The notes beneath the pieces are model-generated. The model was not told where the DNA came from. It made no database searches and saw only the letters and a program-made list of their open reading frames with translations. 64,000 nt of DNA from JAOPZW01 sp036379935 (GTDB taxonomy: Bacteria; Actinomycetota; Thermoleophilia; Solirubrobacterales; Solirubrobacteraceae), in the NCBI GenBank assembly GCA_036379935.1, contig DASVFT010000050.1:1-64000 (forward strand), written 5' to 3'. Below are positions 1 to 9,200 of the stretch, one piece after another. The position numbers and the translations under genes were made by a program. Numbering within the stretch: the first letter of the stretch is position 1; the number at the start of each line of letters is the position of its first letter.

Positions 1-2
1 CG

Positions 3-614
3 CCCTCGCGGCGCGCCGCCATGGCCAGCGCGCTCGGCCTGCTCAAGGTCCCGGCCTTCCGGCGCCTGACCCTCGCCGCCGGCGCCCTGGGCCTGGCCAC
101 CCTCAGCGACGGCTTCCTCTACCTCGGCCTGCAGGACCGTATGGGCTTCGCGCCGCGCTACCTGCCGCTGCTCTTCGTCGGCACCGCGCTGGTCTTCATG
201 GCGCTCGCCGTGCCGATGGGGCGGCTCGCCGACCGGGTCGGCCGCGGAAAGGTCTTCGTCGGCGGCTACCTGCTGCTGCTCGGCGTCTACAGCTCGCTGC
301 TCGTGCCGTCCATCTCGCCGGCCGTGCTGGTCTTCTACCTCGCCGCGTTCGGCGCCTTCTACGCCGCCACCGACGGCGTCGTCATGGCGCTGGCCGGCTC
401 GCTGCTGCCCGAGGACCTGCGCGCCAGCGGCATGGGCCTCGTCACCGCCGTCGTCGCCGCCTCCCGCCTCTTCGGGGCGCTAGCGTTCGGCGCGCTGTGG
501 ACCGTGGGAGGCGTCGACACCGCCGTCATCGTCTTCGCGGCGGTGCTTGCGGTGGCCATCCTTGCCGCCGCCGCGGTGGTGGTGCGCCGTGAGGTGGCAC
601 CGCTTGCTGCGTAG
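3..614 (+). CDS. MFS transporter, C-terminal half (5' end outside window)
   Basis: The frame is open to the left edge, so this is the C-terminal part of a longer gene; the ATG at 21 is probably internal. The visible part of about 200 residues has six hydrophobic segments, the usual C-terminal half of a 12-helix major facilitator. A loop reading GRLADRVGRGK matches the MFS loop signature G-x-L-x-D-R-x-G-R, here in its second-half copy. This would be an inner-membrane transporter; the substrate cannot be judged. Its end overlaps the next gene by 26 bp. Confidence 0.8.
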   Translation, partial: PSRRAAMASALGLLKVPAFRRLTLAAGALGLATLSDGFLYLGLQDRMGFAPRYLPLLFVGTALVFMALAVPMGRLADRVGRGKVFVGGYLLLLGVYSSLLVPSISPAVLVFYLAAFGAFYAATDGVVMALAGSLLPEDLRASGMGLVTAVVAASRLFGALAFGALWTVGGVDTAVIVFAAVLAVAILAAAAVVVRREVAPLAA

Positions 615-1614
615 CCGCAACGCGCTCGTGGTCCTCGTGGCCGCGCTGTGCGCAATCGGTGGGGCTGTCTACGTCGTGATCGCGGCGCTCGGCGCGCGCG
701 GCGAGCCGCCGGCGGCGACGCTGTCGGGCAGCGCGAAGCCGGCCGCGCGGCTAGGGCCGGTGGCGGCCGGGCCGGCCCCGAAGTCGGTCCTCGTGCGCGC
801 CGTCGACCCGCAGCGGGCGACGCTCGAGGGCCATCTCTACCGCGTCGACCCCGCCAGCGGCGGTCGCCCGAGCGCTCAGAAGGGCCCGGCCTGCCTGCGC
901 TTCTACGAGGCCGGCGGCCACGGGCTGTGCCTGACCGTCGCGCGCTCCGGGGTCGACTTCCGCGCTTTGGTCCTCGACCACGGGAAGGTTTGGCACACCA
1001 TGACCCTCACGGGCCTGCCCAGTCGGGCTCGGGTGTCGCCGAACGGGCGACTCGGCGCGATGACGACCTTCGTGACCGGCGATTCGTACACCACGCCCGG
1101 CCAGTTCTCCACGCGCACGACGATCCTCGACCTCGTCAAGGGCCGGCCGATCGCCGACCTCGAGAAGTTCGCGGTGACCAAGGACGGCACGCGGATCCAC
1201 AACCCCGACTTCAACTTCTGGGGCGTCACCTTCGCCCGTGACAGCGACGAGTTCTATGCAACGCTGGCCACCGGCGGCCATCGGTACCTGGTCCACGGCC
1301 GCGTGAGCCGGCGCGCGGTCGAGGTCGTGCACGACAACGTCGAGTGCCCGTCGCTCTCACCCGACGGCACGCGCATCGCCTACAAGCGCCGCGACGGCAA
1401 GCCCTGGAGATGGCGCCTGCACGTCCTCGACCTGCGGACCGGTGCGGACGTGGCCCTGTCCGAGCGCCGTCCGGTCGACGACCAGGCGGAGTGGCTGGAC
1501 AACCGCCGGCTCCTGTACGGCATCGGCGTGGACGTGTGGGTCGTCCCGGCCGACGGCAGCGGCCGGCCGCAGCGCTTCCTGGCCAACGCCGCCTCCCCCT
1601 CGACACAGCGGTGA
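589..1614 (+). CDS. Membrane-anchored TolB/PD40-like beta-propeller protein
   Basis: About 341 residues from a GTG start at 589, chosen because it puts a basic N-terminus (RWHRLLRSRN) just before one hydrophobic segment (about residues 10-32) of signal-anchor type. A TTG at 547 is an alternative. The rest looks extracytoplasmic. Repeats of the form SLSPDGTRIAYKRR followed by LHVLDLRTGA are typical of TolB/WD40-like (PD40) blades. Such proteins usually act as scaffolds; no enzymatic motif is visible. The start lies inside the end of the MFS gene, so the two are probably co-transcribed. Function unknown. Confidence 0.65.
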   Translation: MRWHRLLRSRNALVVLVAALCAIGGAVYVVIAALGARGEPPAATLSGSAKPAARLGPVAAGPAPKSVLVRAVDPQRATLEGHLYRVDPASGGRPSAQKGPACLRFYEAGGHGLCLTVARSGVDFRALVLDHGKVWHTMTLTGLPSRARVSPNGRLGAMTTFVTGDSYTTPGQFSTRTTILDLVKGRPIADLEKFAVTKDGTRIHNPDFNFWGVTFARDSDEFYATLATGGHRYLVHGRVSRRAVEVVHDNVECPSLSPDGTRIAYKRRDGKPWRWRLHVLDLRTGADVALSERRPVDDQAEWLDNRRLLYGIGVDVWVVPADGSGRPQRFLANAASPSTQR

Positions 1615-1655
1615 GCGGCACGCGTAAGCAACGTCTCCTACCGGACGTTGGTTAG

Positions 1656-2726
1656 GTGATGCTGGCCAAGGGCGTCATCGTCGCTTCCGCCGATCGCACG
1701 GCGATCAAGCCTCCGCTCGATCCCAGGCTGGCGGCGCCACTCGTGCCGGTCGCCAACCGGCCGATCCTCTTCCACGCGCTCGAGGCGATGCGCGAGGCCG
1801 GCATCGACGAGGTGGCGATCGTTTCGTGCGCGATCACCAGCGACGAGATCCGCGCCGCCGCCGGCGACGGCGGCCGCTGGGGGCTGAGCGTCACCCACCT
1901 CCTGGTCGATCGCTCCGATGGGCCCGCGGGGCCGCTGCACGCCGCCCAGGGCTTCGTCGACGACGACCCGTTCATCCTCCAGCGCGGCGACGGCCTGCTC
2001 GGTGACGCGCTCTCCTCGTTCGCTCCCTTGCTCGACGAGGAGCGCCCCGACGTCGTGCTGCTCGTCCACCGTCAGCTCGCGCGGCGGCGCCGCGCCGAGC
2101 TCGAGAGCCGCCGCCTGCTGCGCGCCGCCAACGTGCATCTCGCACCCGGGATGACCGGCGTCGCTGGCGTGTACCTGTTCGGTGCCGGGGCGCTGCGCGG
2201 CGCCCGCGATGCCCTCGGCACCGGCGCTGACGGCATGGGGCTAGCCGACGTCGTGGAGCACGTCTCGCAGAACGGTGGTCGCGTCCATGTGCGCCCCGTC
2301 CGCGACTGGCGCCGCTACACGGGAGACCTCCAGGATCTGCTCGAGATGAACCGGATCGCGCTCGAGGAGCTCGAGCGCCAGGTCGACGAGACGGAGGACG
2401 GCGGCAACCGCATCCATGGGCGCGTCGCGATCCATCCGACCGCCCACATGGAGTCGAGCGTCATCCGCGGCCCGGTGGTGATCGGCGCAGGGGCGCGGGT
2501 CGTCGACGCCTACATCGGTCCGTACACGGCGATCGGCGAGGGCGTGCGCGTCGAGGGGGCCGAGATCGAGCACTCGATCATCCTGGACCGAGCGAGCATC
2601 CTGCACATCGGCGGTCGCCTGGAGGCCAGCGTCGTCGGTCGCGACGCCAAGGTCTATCGCGACTTCTCGCTGCCCCGCGCTCTGCGCCTGCAGGTCGGCG
2701 ACGGCGTCGAAGTTGCGCTGGCTTGA
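1656..2726 (+). CDS. Sugar nucleotidyltransferase-like protein with degenerate active-site loop
   Basis: 356 residues; GTG at 1656 is followed at once by ATG at 1659, either of which could start it. The N-terminal ~240 residues resemble the NDP-sugar pyrophosphorylase fold (PLVPVANRPILFHALEAMREAG), and the C-terminal ~100 residues resemble a left-handed beta-helix (HPTAHMESSVIRGPVVIGAG). This is the long RmlA/GlmU-like layout. The nucleotide-binding loop G-x-G-T-R-L is absent: the N-terminus reads KGVIVASADRTAIKPP. The lysine normally preceding PLVPVANKP is replaced in RLAAPLVPVANRP. It may be non-catalytic or regulatory. The position beside polysaccharide genes fits sugar-nucleotide metabolism. 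Confidence 0.7.
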   Translation: MMLAKGVIVASADRTAIKPPLDPRLAAPLVPVANRPILFHALEAMREAGIDEVAIVSCAITSDEIRAAAGDGGRWGLSVTHLLVDRSDGPAGPLHAAQGFVDDDPFILQRGDGLLGDALSSFAPLLDEERPDVVLLVHRQLARRRRAELESRRLLRAANVHLAPGMTGVAGVYLFGAGALRGARDALGTGADGMGLADVVEHVSQNGGRVHVRPVRDWRRYTGDLQDLLEMNRIALEELERQVDETEDGGNRIHGRVAIHPTAHMESSVIRGPVVIGAGARVVDAYIGPYTAIGEGVRVEGAEIEHSIILDRASILHIGGRLEASVVGRDAKVYRDFSLPRALRLQVGDGVEVALA

Positions 2727-2892
2727 CGGCCCGAACCTAGGCAAAATCGCCAAGTCGCAGCTCGGGCAGGGGCCAGGTGTGGTTAGAGTCCTCGCTGTCG
2801 ACACCCGGCTTCCACGGAACGGACAGGGGGAGGGGGCTGCTGTGTCGGCGCGCTTTCGCACCCGTCAAGGGGGGTGACCAGGAGGGCCATAC

Positions 2893-4482
2893 ATGCCCGA
2901 TCGGCCTGAAGGCGATCACCGTCGTAACCGCAGGTTCCTCGCGCTCTTCGCCGTGCTGGCGTTGGCGGGCTCCGCGACCGCCGCCCCGGCGGCCCCGGCA
3001 GCCAGCCGGCCGACCGTCACCGGCTTCTCGTTCTCGCCCGTGACCTTCGCGGCCTCCACGCGCGCTCAGCGCATGACGACGATCCGCTTCACCCTGTCCA
3101 AGCGCGCGACGGTCAAGATCGACATGGCGCGCAAGCTCCGCGGCCGTCGCTCGGGCGGCCGCTGCGTCAAGGGCACCCGCAAGCTGGCCAAGCGCCGCGC
3201 CTGCACGCGCTACCTCGGCAGGGGCCGGCTCGTCCGCAGCAAGCAGCAGCGCGGGCAGCGTACGGTCGCCTTCAGCGGTCGCATAGCCGGCAAGTCGCTG
3301 GCGGCCGGGACCTATCGAGCGACCATCGTCGCGGTGGACGCGGCGGGGCGCCGGAGCGCGCCGAAGACCGCGAGCTTCAGGATCAGCGGCCGGCAGTCCG
3401 CCAACAACACCACTCCGCCGCCGAGCCCGGCGCCGGTGGCCGGCGCTCAGCGCAGGCTGATTCGGCCCTGCACGGTCACGCTGCCGAGCGTCGCCGCCGT
3501 GGCCGCGAGCGTGGCGTCGGCCGTTCCGGGGACGGTGGTGTGCCTGGCTCCGGGCAGCTACGGCAAGCTGTCGCTCAACGCGAGCCCGCCCGGCGAGGTC
3601 GTCGTGCAGCCCGCGGGGAGCGCCACCATCGCCGGGGCGAGCATGGCCGGCTCCAACCTCACGCTGGAGGGCTTCAACGTCGCGGGCGACGAGGTGACGG
3701 TCCAGCCCGGGTCCAACCACATGACGGTCCAGTTCAATCGCATCAGCGGCGGCTACTTCGGCGTCCAGGCCGGCCCGACGACGACGACCACGGTCAACGA
3801 CGTGACGATCCGCGGCAACAAGTTCGTCGGGAATTTCGGCGAGGACGCGATCCGCCTGAACCGCTACCACGACGCCGACGGCGATGGCATCGGCGCGCTG
3901 ATCGAGGGCAACGAGATCACCGGCGTGGTCGAGGACGGCGCCCACAACGACTGCCTGCAGACCGTGTGGGTGGGAGACCATCTCATCTACCGACGCAACT
4001 GGCTGCACGGCAACAACTGCCAGGGCTTCTTCGTCAAGGACCAGGCCTCGCCGATCGACACGATCGTGGTGGAGGACAACCTGATCGTCGACCACAACCT
4101 GCCCTGCCAGCCGGACTCGCTGTGCCCGACATGGGTGCTCTCGCCGGTCCAGGTGTTCGGGCCGCTGACCTCCCTGCGGATGGCCAACAACACGGTCTGG
4201 ACGCCGTTCCGCAACGGTGGCGTTTATGTACGTGGCGACAACTGGGGGAGCTTCCAGTTCGTCAACAACGTGACCTACCGGCTGGAGGCGCCGGACGGCA
4301 ACGCGCCGTTCGCGAACTACTCCTCGTCGAACAACGTCACGTGCAATCGCGGCGCCTGGCCGGCCACCGGCGTCACGACGCAGTGCTCCTTGCCGTTCCC
4401 CAACGTGGCGGCCGACGACTACCGGCTGGGCGGCGGCCGGGGCGTGGACTGGGCGCCTGCCGACCAGCAGTACGGGCCCTGA
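2893..4482 (+). CDS. Secreted right-handed beta-helix protein
   Basis: 529 residues from ATG 2893, with a GGAGG ribosome site 8 bp upstream. An N-terminal signal peptide (basic stretch, hydrophobic core, cleavage near AAPAAPAAS) is followed by a basic Arg/Lys-rich domain (residues ~40-165). A region of short Asn-rich repeats comes next (GSNHMTVQFNRISGG, IRGNKFVGNFGEDAIRL, VEDNLIVDHNL), the pattern of parallel beta-helix (PbH1/NosD-like) proteins. Some relatives are polysaccharide lyases or hydrolases, but no catalytic signature is clear, so carbohydrate binding or degradation is only a guess. It converges on the LuxR gene with a 12-bp gap. Confidence 0.7.
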   Translation: MPDRPEGDHRRNRRFLALFAVLALAGSATAAPAAPAASRPTVTGFSFSPVTFAASTRAQRMTTIRFTLSKRATVKIDMARKLRGRRSGGRCVKGTRKLAKRRACTRYLGRGRLVRSKQQRGQRTVAFSGRIAGKSLAAGTYRATIVAVDAAGRRSAPKTASFRISGRQSANNTTPPPSPAPVAGAQRRLIRPCTVTLPSVAAVAASVASAVPGTVVCLAPGSYGKLSLNASPPGEVVVQPAGSATIAGASMAGSNLTLEGFNVAGDEVTVQPGSNHMTVQFNRISGGYFGVQAGPTTTTTVNDVTIRGNKFVGNFGEDAIRLNRYHDADGDGIGALIEGNEITGVVEDGAHNDCLQTVWVGDHLIYRRNWLHGNNCQGFFVKDQASPIDTIVVEDNLIVDHNLPCQPDSLCPTWVLSPVQVFGPLTSLRMANNTVWTPFRNGGVYVRGDNWGSFQFVNNVTYRLEAPDGNAPFANYSSSNNVTCNRGAWPATGVTTQCSLPFPNVAADDYRLGGGRGVDWAPADQQYGP

Positions 4483-4494
4483 CGTAGTAGGGGG

Positions 4495-5154
4495 CTAGGT
4501 CGTGCTCGGGGCGTCGGCGACGGCGTCCCCGAGCACGAAGGCCCGCAGGCCCTCGTCGGGGTCGAGCACCAAGGCCGCGGCCTCCTTGCGTGAGCGCACG
4601 CCCAGCTTTGCGAACGACGAGGCGACGTGGCTCTTGATCGTGCTCTCGGCGAGAAAGAGCCGATCGGCGATCTCGCGGTTGTGCAGGCCCTGGACGACGA
4701 GGGCCAGCACCTCGCGCTCGCGATGGGAGAAGGCCGGCCGCACGAGACAGCGGCGCAGCTGCCGGGGAACCGAGACGTGGCCCACGGTCACCGCGCGGAC
4801 CACCGCGGCGAGCGCGACCTCGAGCTCATCCTCCAGCAGGAAGCCATCGGCGCCCATGTTGAGGATCTCGCGCACGCTCGCGCGCTGGGTCCCGCGAGCC
4901 ACGACCACGATCCCCGTGTCGCCGGTCTGGCGGCGCAGGCGGCGCAGGGCGCTGGTGCTCTCGACGCGCGAGAGGTCGCAGGCGAAGACGTAGACCTCGG
5001 GCTGCCCCGCGGAGGTCAGGACGATGAGCCCATCGGCCTCGAGCGCGCGCGTCACGCGGCGCGCCGTCATGACGTCGTCTGCGACGACTGCGACGCATGG
5101 AGCCACGTCCGGGCGTTCGGCGGGAACGGCGTGGAGTGCCGGCAGGGACGTCAT
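4495..5154 (-). CDS. LuxR-family DNA-binding regulator with degenerate receiver
   Basis: 219 residues from ATG at 5154. The C-terminal HTH is a clear LuxR/GerE type (FSHREREVLALVVQGLHNRE, then IADRLFLAESTIKSHVASSF). The N-terminal ~120 residues have response-regulator-like spacing (VAVVADDVMTARRVTRALEA) but lack a clear aspartate pocket followed by Thr/Lys; the usual lysine position reads GFLLED. It may therefore work without phosphorylation. It is divergent from the glycosyltransferase at 5240, with 85 bp between starts, so it could control that gene and the locus around it. Confidence 0.8.
   Translation of the reverse strand: MTSLPALHAVPAERPDVAPCVAVVADDVMTARRVTRALEADGLIVLTSAGQPEVYVFACDLSRVESTSALRRLRRQTGDTGIVVVARGTQRASVREILNMGADGFLLEDELEVALAAVVRAVTVGHVSVPRQLRRCLVRPAFSHREREVLALVVQGLHNREIADRLFLAESTIKSHVASSFAKLGVRSRKEAAALVLDPDEGLRAFVLGDAVADAPSTT
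4502..4536. terminator. Hairpin at convergent gene ends
   Basis: GTGCTCGGGG (4502-4511) is perfectly complementary to CCCCGAGCAC (4527-4536), with a GC-rich 15-nt loop. It lies inside the last codons of the minus-strand LuxR gene and 20 bp past the stop of the plus-strand beta-helix gene. It could terminate the plus-strand transcript and, less obviously, the minus one. No T-tract follows. Confidence 0.45.
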
Positions 5155-5239
5155 CGACGCCTGAGCAACGTTCGGAGCGCCCTCGTCCTTGCGCGGGCGA
5201 GGCGCGCAAGCGCGCTGGCGCGCGCATCGTTGTTGGGGC

Positions 5240-6148
5240 GTGGACACCCGAGTTCTGCTCATCACGCCTGTGCGCAACGAGGCCACGCACATCGTGCGCA
5301 CCGCGCGCGCGCTGGCCGCCCAGACCCGCCCGCCCGACCTCTGGCTCGCGATCGATGACGGCTCCGACGACGAGACGCCGGCGCTGCTGGCCGCGCTGGC
5401 CGCGGAGGTTCCGTTCCTGCGGGTGCTCTCGACCCCGAGCCGCCACACCGAGCCCGGGCCCGATCGACTGGCCCTGGCCGCCGAGGCGCGGGCCTTCAAC
5501 TTCGCGCTGGGCACCGTGGACGCCCGCGAGTACACCCACATCGGCAAGCTCGACGGCGACATCGAGCTCCCGCCCGACTACTTCGAGCGCCTGCTCGCCA
5601 CGTTCGCGAGCGAGCCCGAGCTTGGCATCGCCGGCGGAAGCCTGCTCGAGCCCGGGCGCGCGGGCTGGCGGAAGGCTCGCATCCCCGACTACCACGTGCG
5701 CGGCGCGCTGAAGCTCTATAGCCGAGCGTGCTTCGAAGCCATCGGCGGGATCGAGGAGCGCCTCGGCTGGGACACGATCGACGAAACCTATGCGCGCATG
5801 CGCGGGTTCGTGACCCGGTCGGTCCCCGACGTCACCGCGCTCCATCACCGCCCGATCGGTACCGCCGACGGCGCGCTGCGCGGTCGGGCCCGTCACGGCG
5901 AGTGCGCCTACATCCTTCACTACGGCGTTCTGTGGGTGCTGCTGCGCTCGCTGAAGGTCGCCGCCTCCTGGCCGGCGGGACTCTCGGGGCTGGCCTTCGT
6001 CTACGGCTACGTCCGTGCGGCCCTCCGCTCGCAGTCGCGCGTCGACGACGACCAGTTCCGGCGCTTCGTCCGTCGCGAGCTGCGGGCTCGGATGCTGGGC
6101 GCGTTCAGAAGGGCCGGGCGCCTACCTAGATCTCAAGTAGAGGCTTAG
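5240..6148 (+). CDS. Glycosyltransferase family 2
   Basis: 302 residues from GTG 5240, which puts LLITPVRNEATHIV near the N-terminus as in other GT2 enzymes. Seen: AIDDGSDDET (nucleotide-binding region), GKLDGDIELPPDY (DXD-type metal/nucleotide site), then a hydrophobic segment near residues 235-265. It should transfer a sugar from a nucleotide donor at the cytoplasmic face of the membrane; donor and acceptor are unknown. It is divergent from the LuxR gene and 73 bp upstream of the giant secreted protein, so it probably belongs to surface glycan synthesis. Confidence 0.8.
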   Translation: MDTRVLLITPVRNEATHIVRTARALAAQTRPPDLWLAIDDGSDDETPALLAALAAEVPFLRVLSTPSRHTEPGPDRLALAAEARAFNFALGTVDAREYTHIGKLDGDIELPPDYFERLLATFASEPELGIAGGSLLEPGRAGWRKARIPDYHVRGALKLYSRACFEAIGGIEERLGWDTIDETYARMRGFVTRSVPDVTALHHRPIGTADGALRGRARHGECAYILHYGVLWVLLRSLKVAASWPAGLSGLAFVYGYVRAALRSQSRVDDDQFRRFVRRELRARMLGAFRRAGRLPRSQVEA

Positions 6149-6221
6149 GGACAGTGCGATTGGTCCTTTTTCCCACCTCGGGGCCGCGAACGTCGGCTCT
6201 ACGTTGCGTCGTTGATACTCC

Positions 6222-9200
6222 GTGAGAACTCCTAAGCTCGTCATCGCCGTCGTTGCGATCCTCGGCGCCAGCCTCCTTGGCGTCACGCCTGCGCTTGCGC
6301 AGCAGGATCTCTGCCCAAGCGACAACCCCGTCATCCAGGAGAACAACTGCTCCGGCGCGGGGTCGGCTGGCTGGCAGATCACAAACTTCAACGACAACGT
6401 CGCCGGGTTCGCCACCAAGACGAGCTTCAACATGGGCGAGAACGTGCCGCTGAAGATCGGCCGCGCGAGCATCTCGGCGCCGGGGTCGGTGAACATCGAC
6501 GTCTACCGGCTCGGCTACTACGACAACAACGGTGGCCGGCTGATGACGGCGGCGTCGCACGCCTCCGTCGCGGTCAACAACACCTTCGCCCAGTGCGGCG
6601 CCACGGACACCGTGACCGGCCGCAAGAGCTGCGCGGGCTGGGCCGTGACCTACACGATCCCGGGAGCCGCGCTCGGCGCGTCGGGCGAGTACATCGCCAA
6701 GATCACCGATCCGGTCGGCGGCGGCCAGAACGCGATCTTCTTCACCCTCCGCGACGACGCGGCCGCGCCGAAGGCCGACGTCCTCTTCGCTGTGCCTACC
6801 GCGACGTACGAGGCCTACAACGACTGGGGCGGCAAGTCGCTGTACTTCGACAGCCAGGGTGGCCCGGACACGATCTCCGGCAGCAACCGCGCGGTGAAGG
6901 TGTCCTTCGACCGACCGCTGGCGGACCCGCGGCGCAACAACACCTTCTTCGGGCCGGACTTCTACATGGTCCAGTGGCTCGAGAAGGAGGGCTACGACGT
7001 CTCCTACACCGACGACGTCGCCATCCATCAGAACCCGTCCCAGCTGCTCGGCCACAAGGTCGACCTGGTCTCCGGCCACAGCGAGTACTGGTCGCTCGAG
7101 CAGTTCAACGGCTACCTCGCCGCGCGCAACGCCGGGGTGAACCTCGCCGCCTTCAGCTCCAACACGTCCTTCTGGAAGGTGCGCTACGAGGACAATGGAC
7201 GCACCCTCGTCTGTTACAAGACCGTCCAGGGCTCCGGCTCGGACGGCAGCGGCGAGGACGGCGCCAACGACTGGGGCCCCGATGGGATCGAGCACACCGC
7301 CGACGACGCGCTCGGCGCCGATGGCATCGCCGGCACGGCCGACGACCACCCCGAGAACTCGACCACGACCTTCCGCGACAACGGCGCGCCCAACGGCGAT
7401 CCGAACGCCCCGCCCGGCGGCCGCGTGGGCCCCGACAAGCCCGAGAACCAGCTCTGGGGCAACATGTACTACGGCGCGGAGCTCTCGGCGGGCGCGTTCC
7501 CGCTGCAGATCCCGGCCACCAACGCCCAGAGCCAGTACGCGGGTGACCGCATCTGGCGCAACACGGGGATCGCCACCGGCTCGACCACCACGATCGGCAC
7601 CAATCTCGTGGGCTGGGAGTGGGACGCGATCCCGACGCAGGCGCAGTACCTCTCGCGCCAGCCGGCCGGCGTCAAGCCACTCACGAACTCCTCGATCCCC
7701 CTCGGCCAGAACGTCGACTGGCTCCAGGATGAGGGCCGGATCTACAGCAAGACCAACCCACCGGGTCAGTGCGCCTGCGCCCAGGCCGTGAAGTACACGG
7801 CCGCCAGCGGCGCGCTCGTGTTCAGCGCGGGCACCAACGACTGGGCCAACGCGCTGGCGCCGAATCCCGACACGCGGATCATCCAGGCCACCTACAACAT
7901 CTTCTCGGACATGGGCATCCAGCCCGGCACGCCGATCGGCGTCACCCTGGATCCGCCCTCCGGTCCGCAGCCGCCCACCGCCTCGTTCACGATCTCGCCC
8001 AACCCGGCGCAGAGCGGCCAGACGGTGACGTTCGACGCGTCGGCCTCGAGCGATCCCGACGGGCCGATCACCAAGTACGAGTGGGACCTCGACGGCAACG
8101 GCACCTACGAGACCGACACGGGCACCACCGCGACGACGACGCACACCTACAGCAGCGTCGGCGTGATCACGGTCCGCCTGCGCGTCACCGACGGCCAGGG
8201 CGTTCGCAGCACGACCAACCGGGCGCTCTCGATCGACAACAGCGCCAGCGGCAGCTATCCGTCGCGCGTGCTGGGGACCAACGGCCTCGTCAGCTACTGG
8301 CGCATGGGCGACACCACCGGGACGACGCTGGTCGACGCCACCGGCACCAGCAGCGCGACCACCACCGGCGGCCCGACGCTCGGCGCCCCGGGGGCCCTCA
8401 GCGGCGACAGCGACGGCTCGGTGTCCTTCGACGGCATCAACGACGCCGCCACCGCGAACGTCAACCTGTCGAGCACCAGCAGCCTGACGGTCGAGTTCTG
8501 GATGAAGTGGAACGCCTGGGCCACCGACGACGACCTGGCCATGGAGTTCACGTCGAACTTCAACTCCAACTCGGGCGGTTTCCTGATCGATCCGAACGCG
8601 CCGCAGCAGAACGGTCAGTTCGGCGTCGCCATCGGCAGCGGCGGCTCGCGCAACAACGTGTACTTCCCGCACCCAAGCGCCGGGCAATGGCACCACTACG
8701 CCTTCGTGTTCGACACCACGGCGCCGGCCGCAAGCCAGATCACCCCGTACGTGGACGGTCAGGCCGTCGCCTACACCAAGACCGCCTCGGGCACGGGCGC
8801 GGGCTCCTTCGCCAACTCGCAGTTGTACTTCATGTCGCGCGGCGCGGCCTCGCTCTTCGGCGCCGGCAGCCTCGACGAAGTGGCGATCTACAACCGCGCC
8901 CTGAACGCGGCCACCATCGCCAACCACGTCGCGGGCAACCAGCGGCCGCCTGTCGCCTCGTTCACCTCGTCGCCCGATCCGGCGGCGGTGGGCCAGCCGG
9001 TCACGTTCGACGCCTCGGCGTCCAGCGCCCCGAGTGGCACGATCACCAAGTACGAGTGGGACCTCGACGGCAACGGCACCTACGAGACCGACGCCGGCAC
9101 GACGCCGACGGTCACCCACACGTACTCCGCGGGCGGCACCGTGAACGTCAAGCTGCGCGTGACCGACAGCGGTGGCACGACCGCCACGACGACCGTCCCC

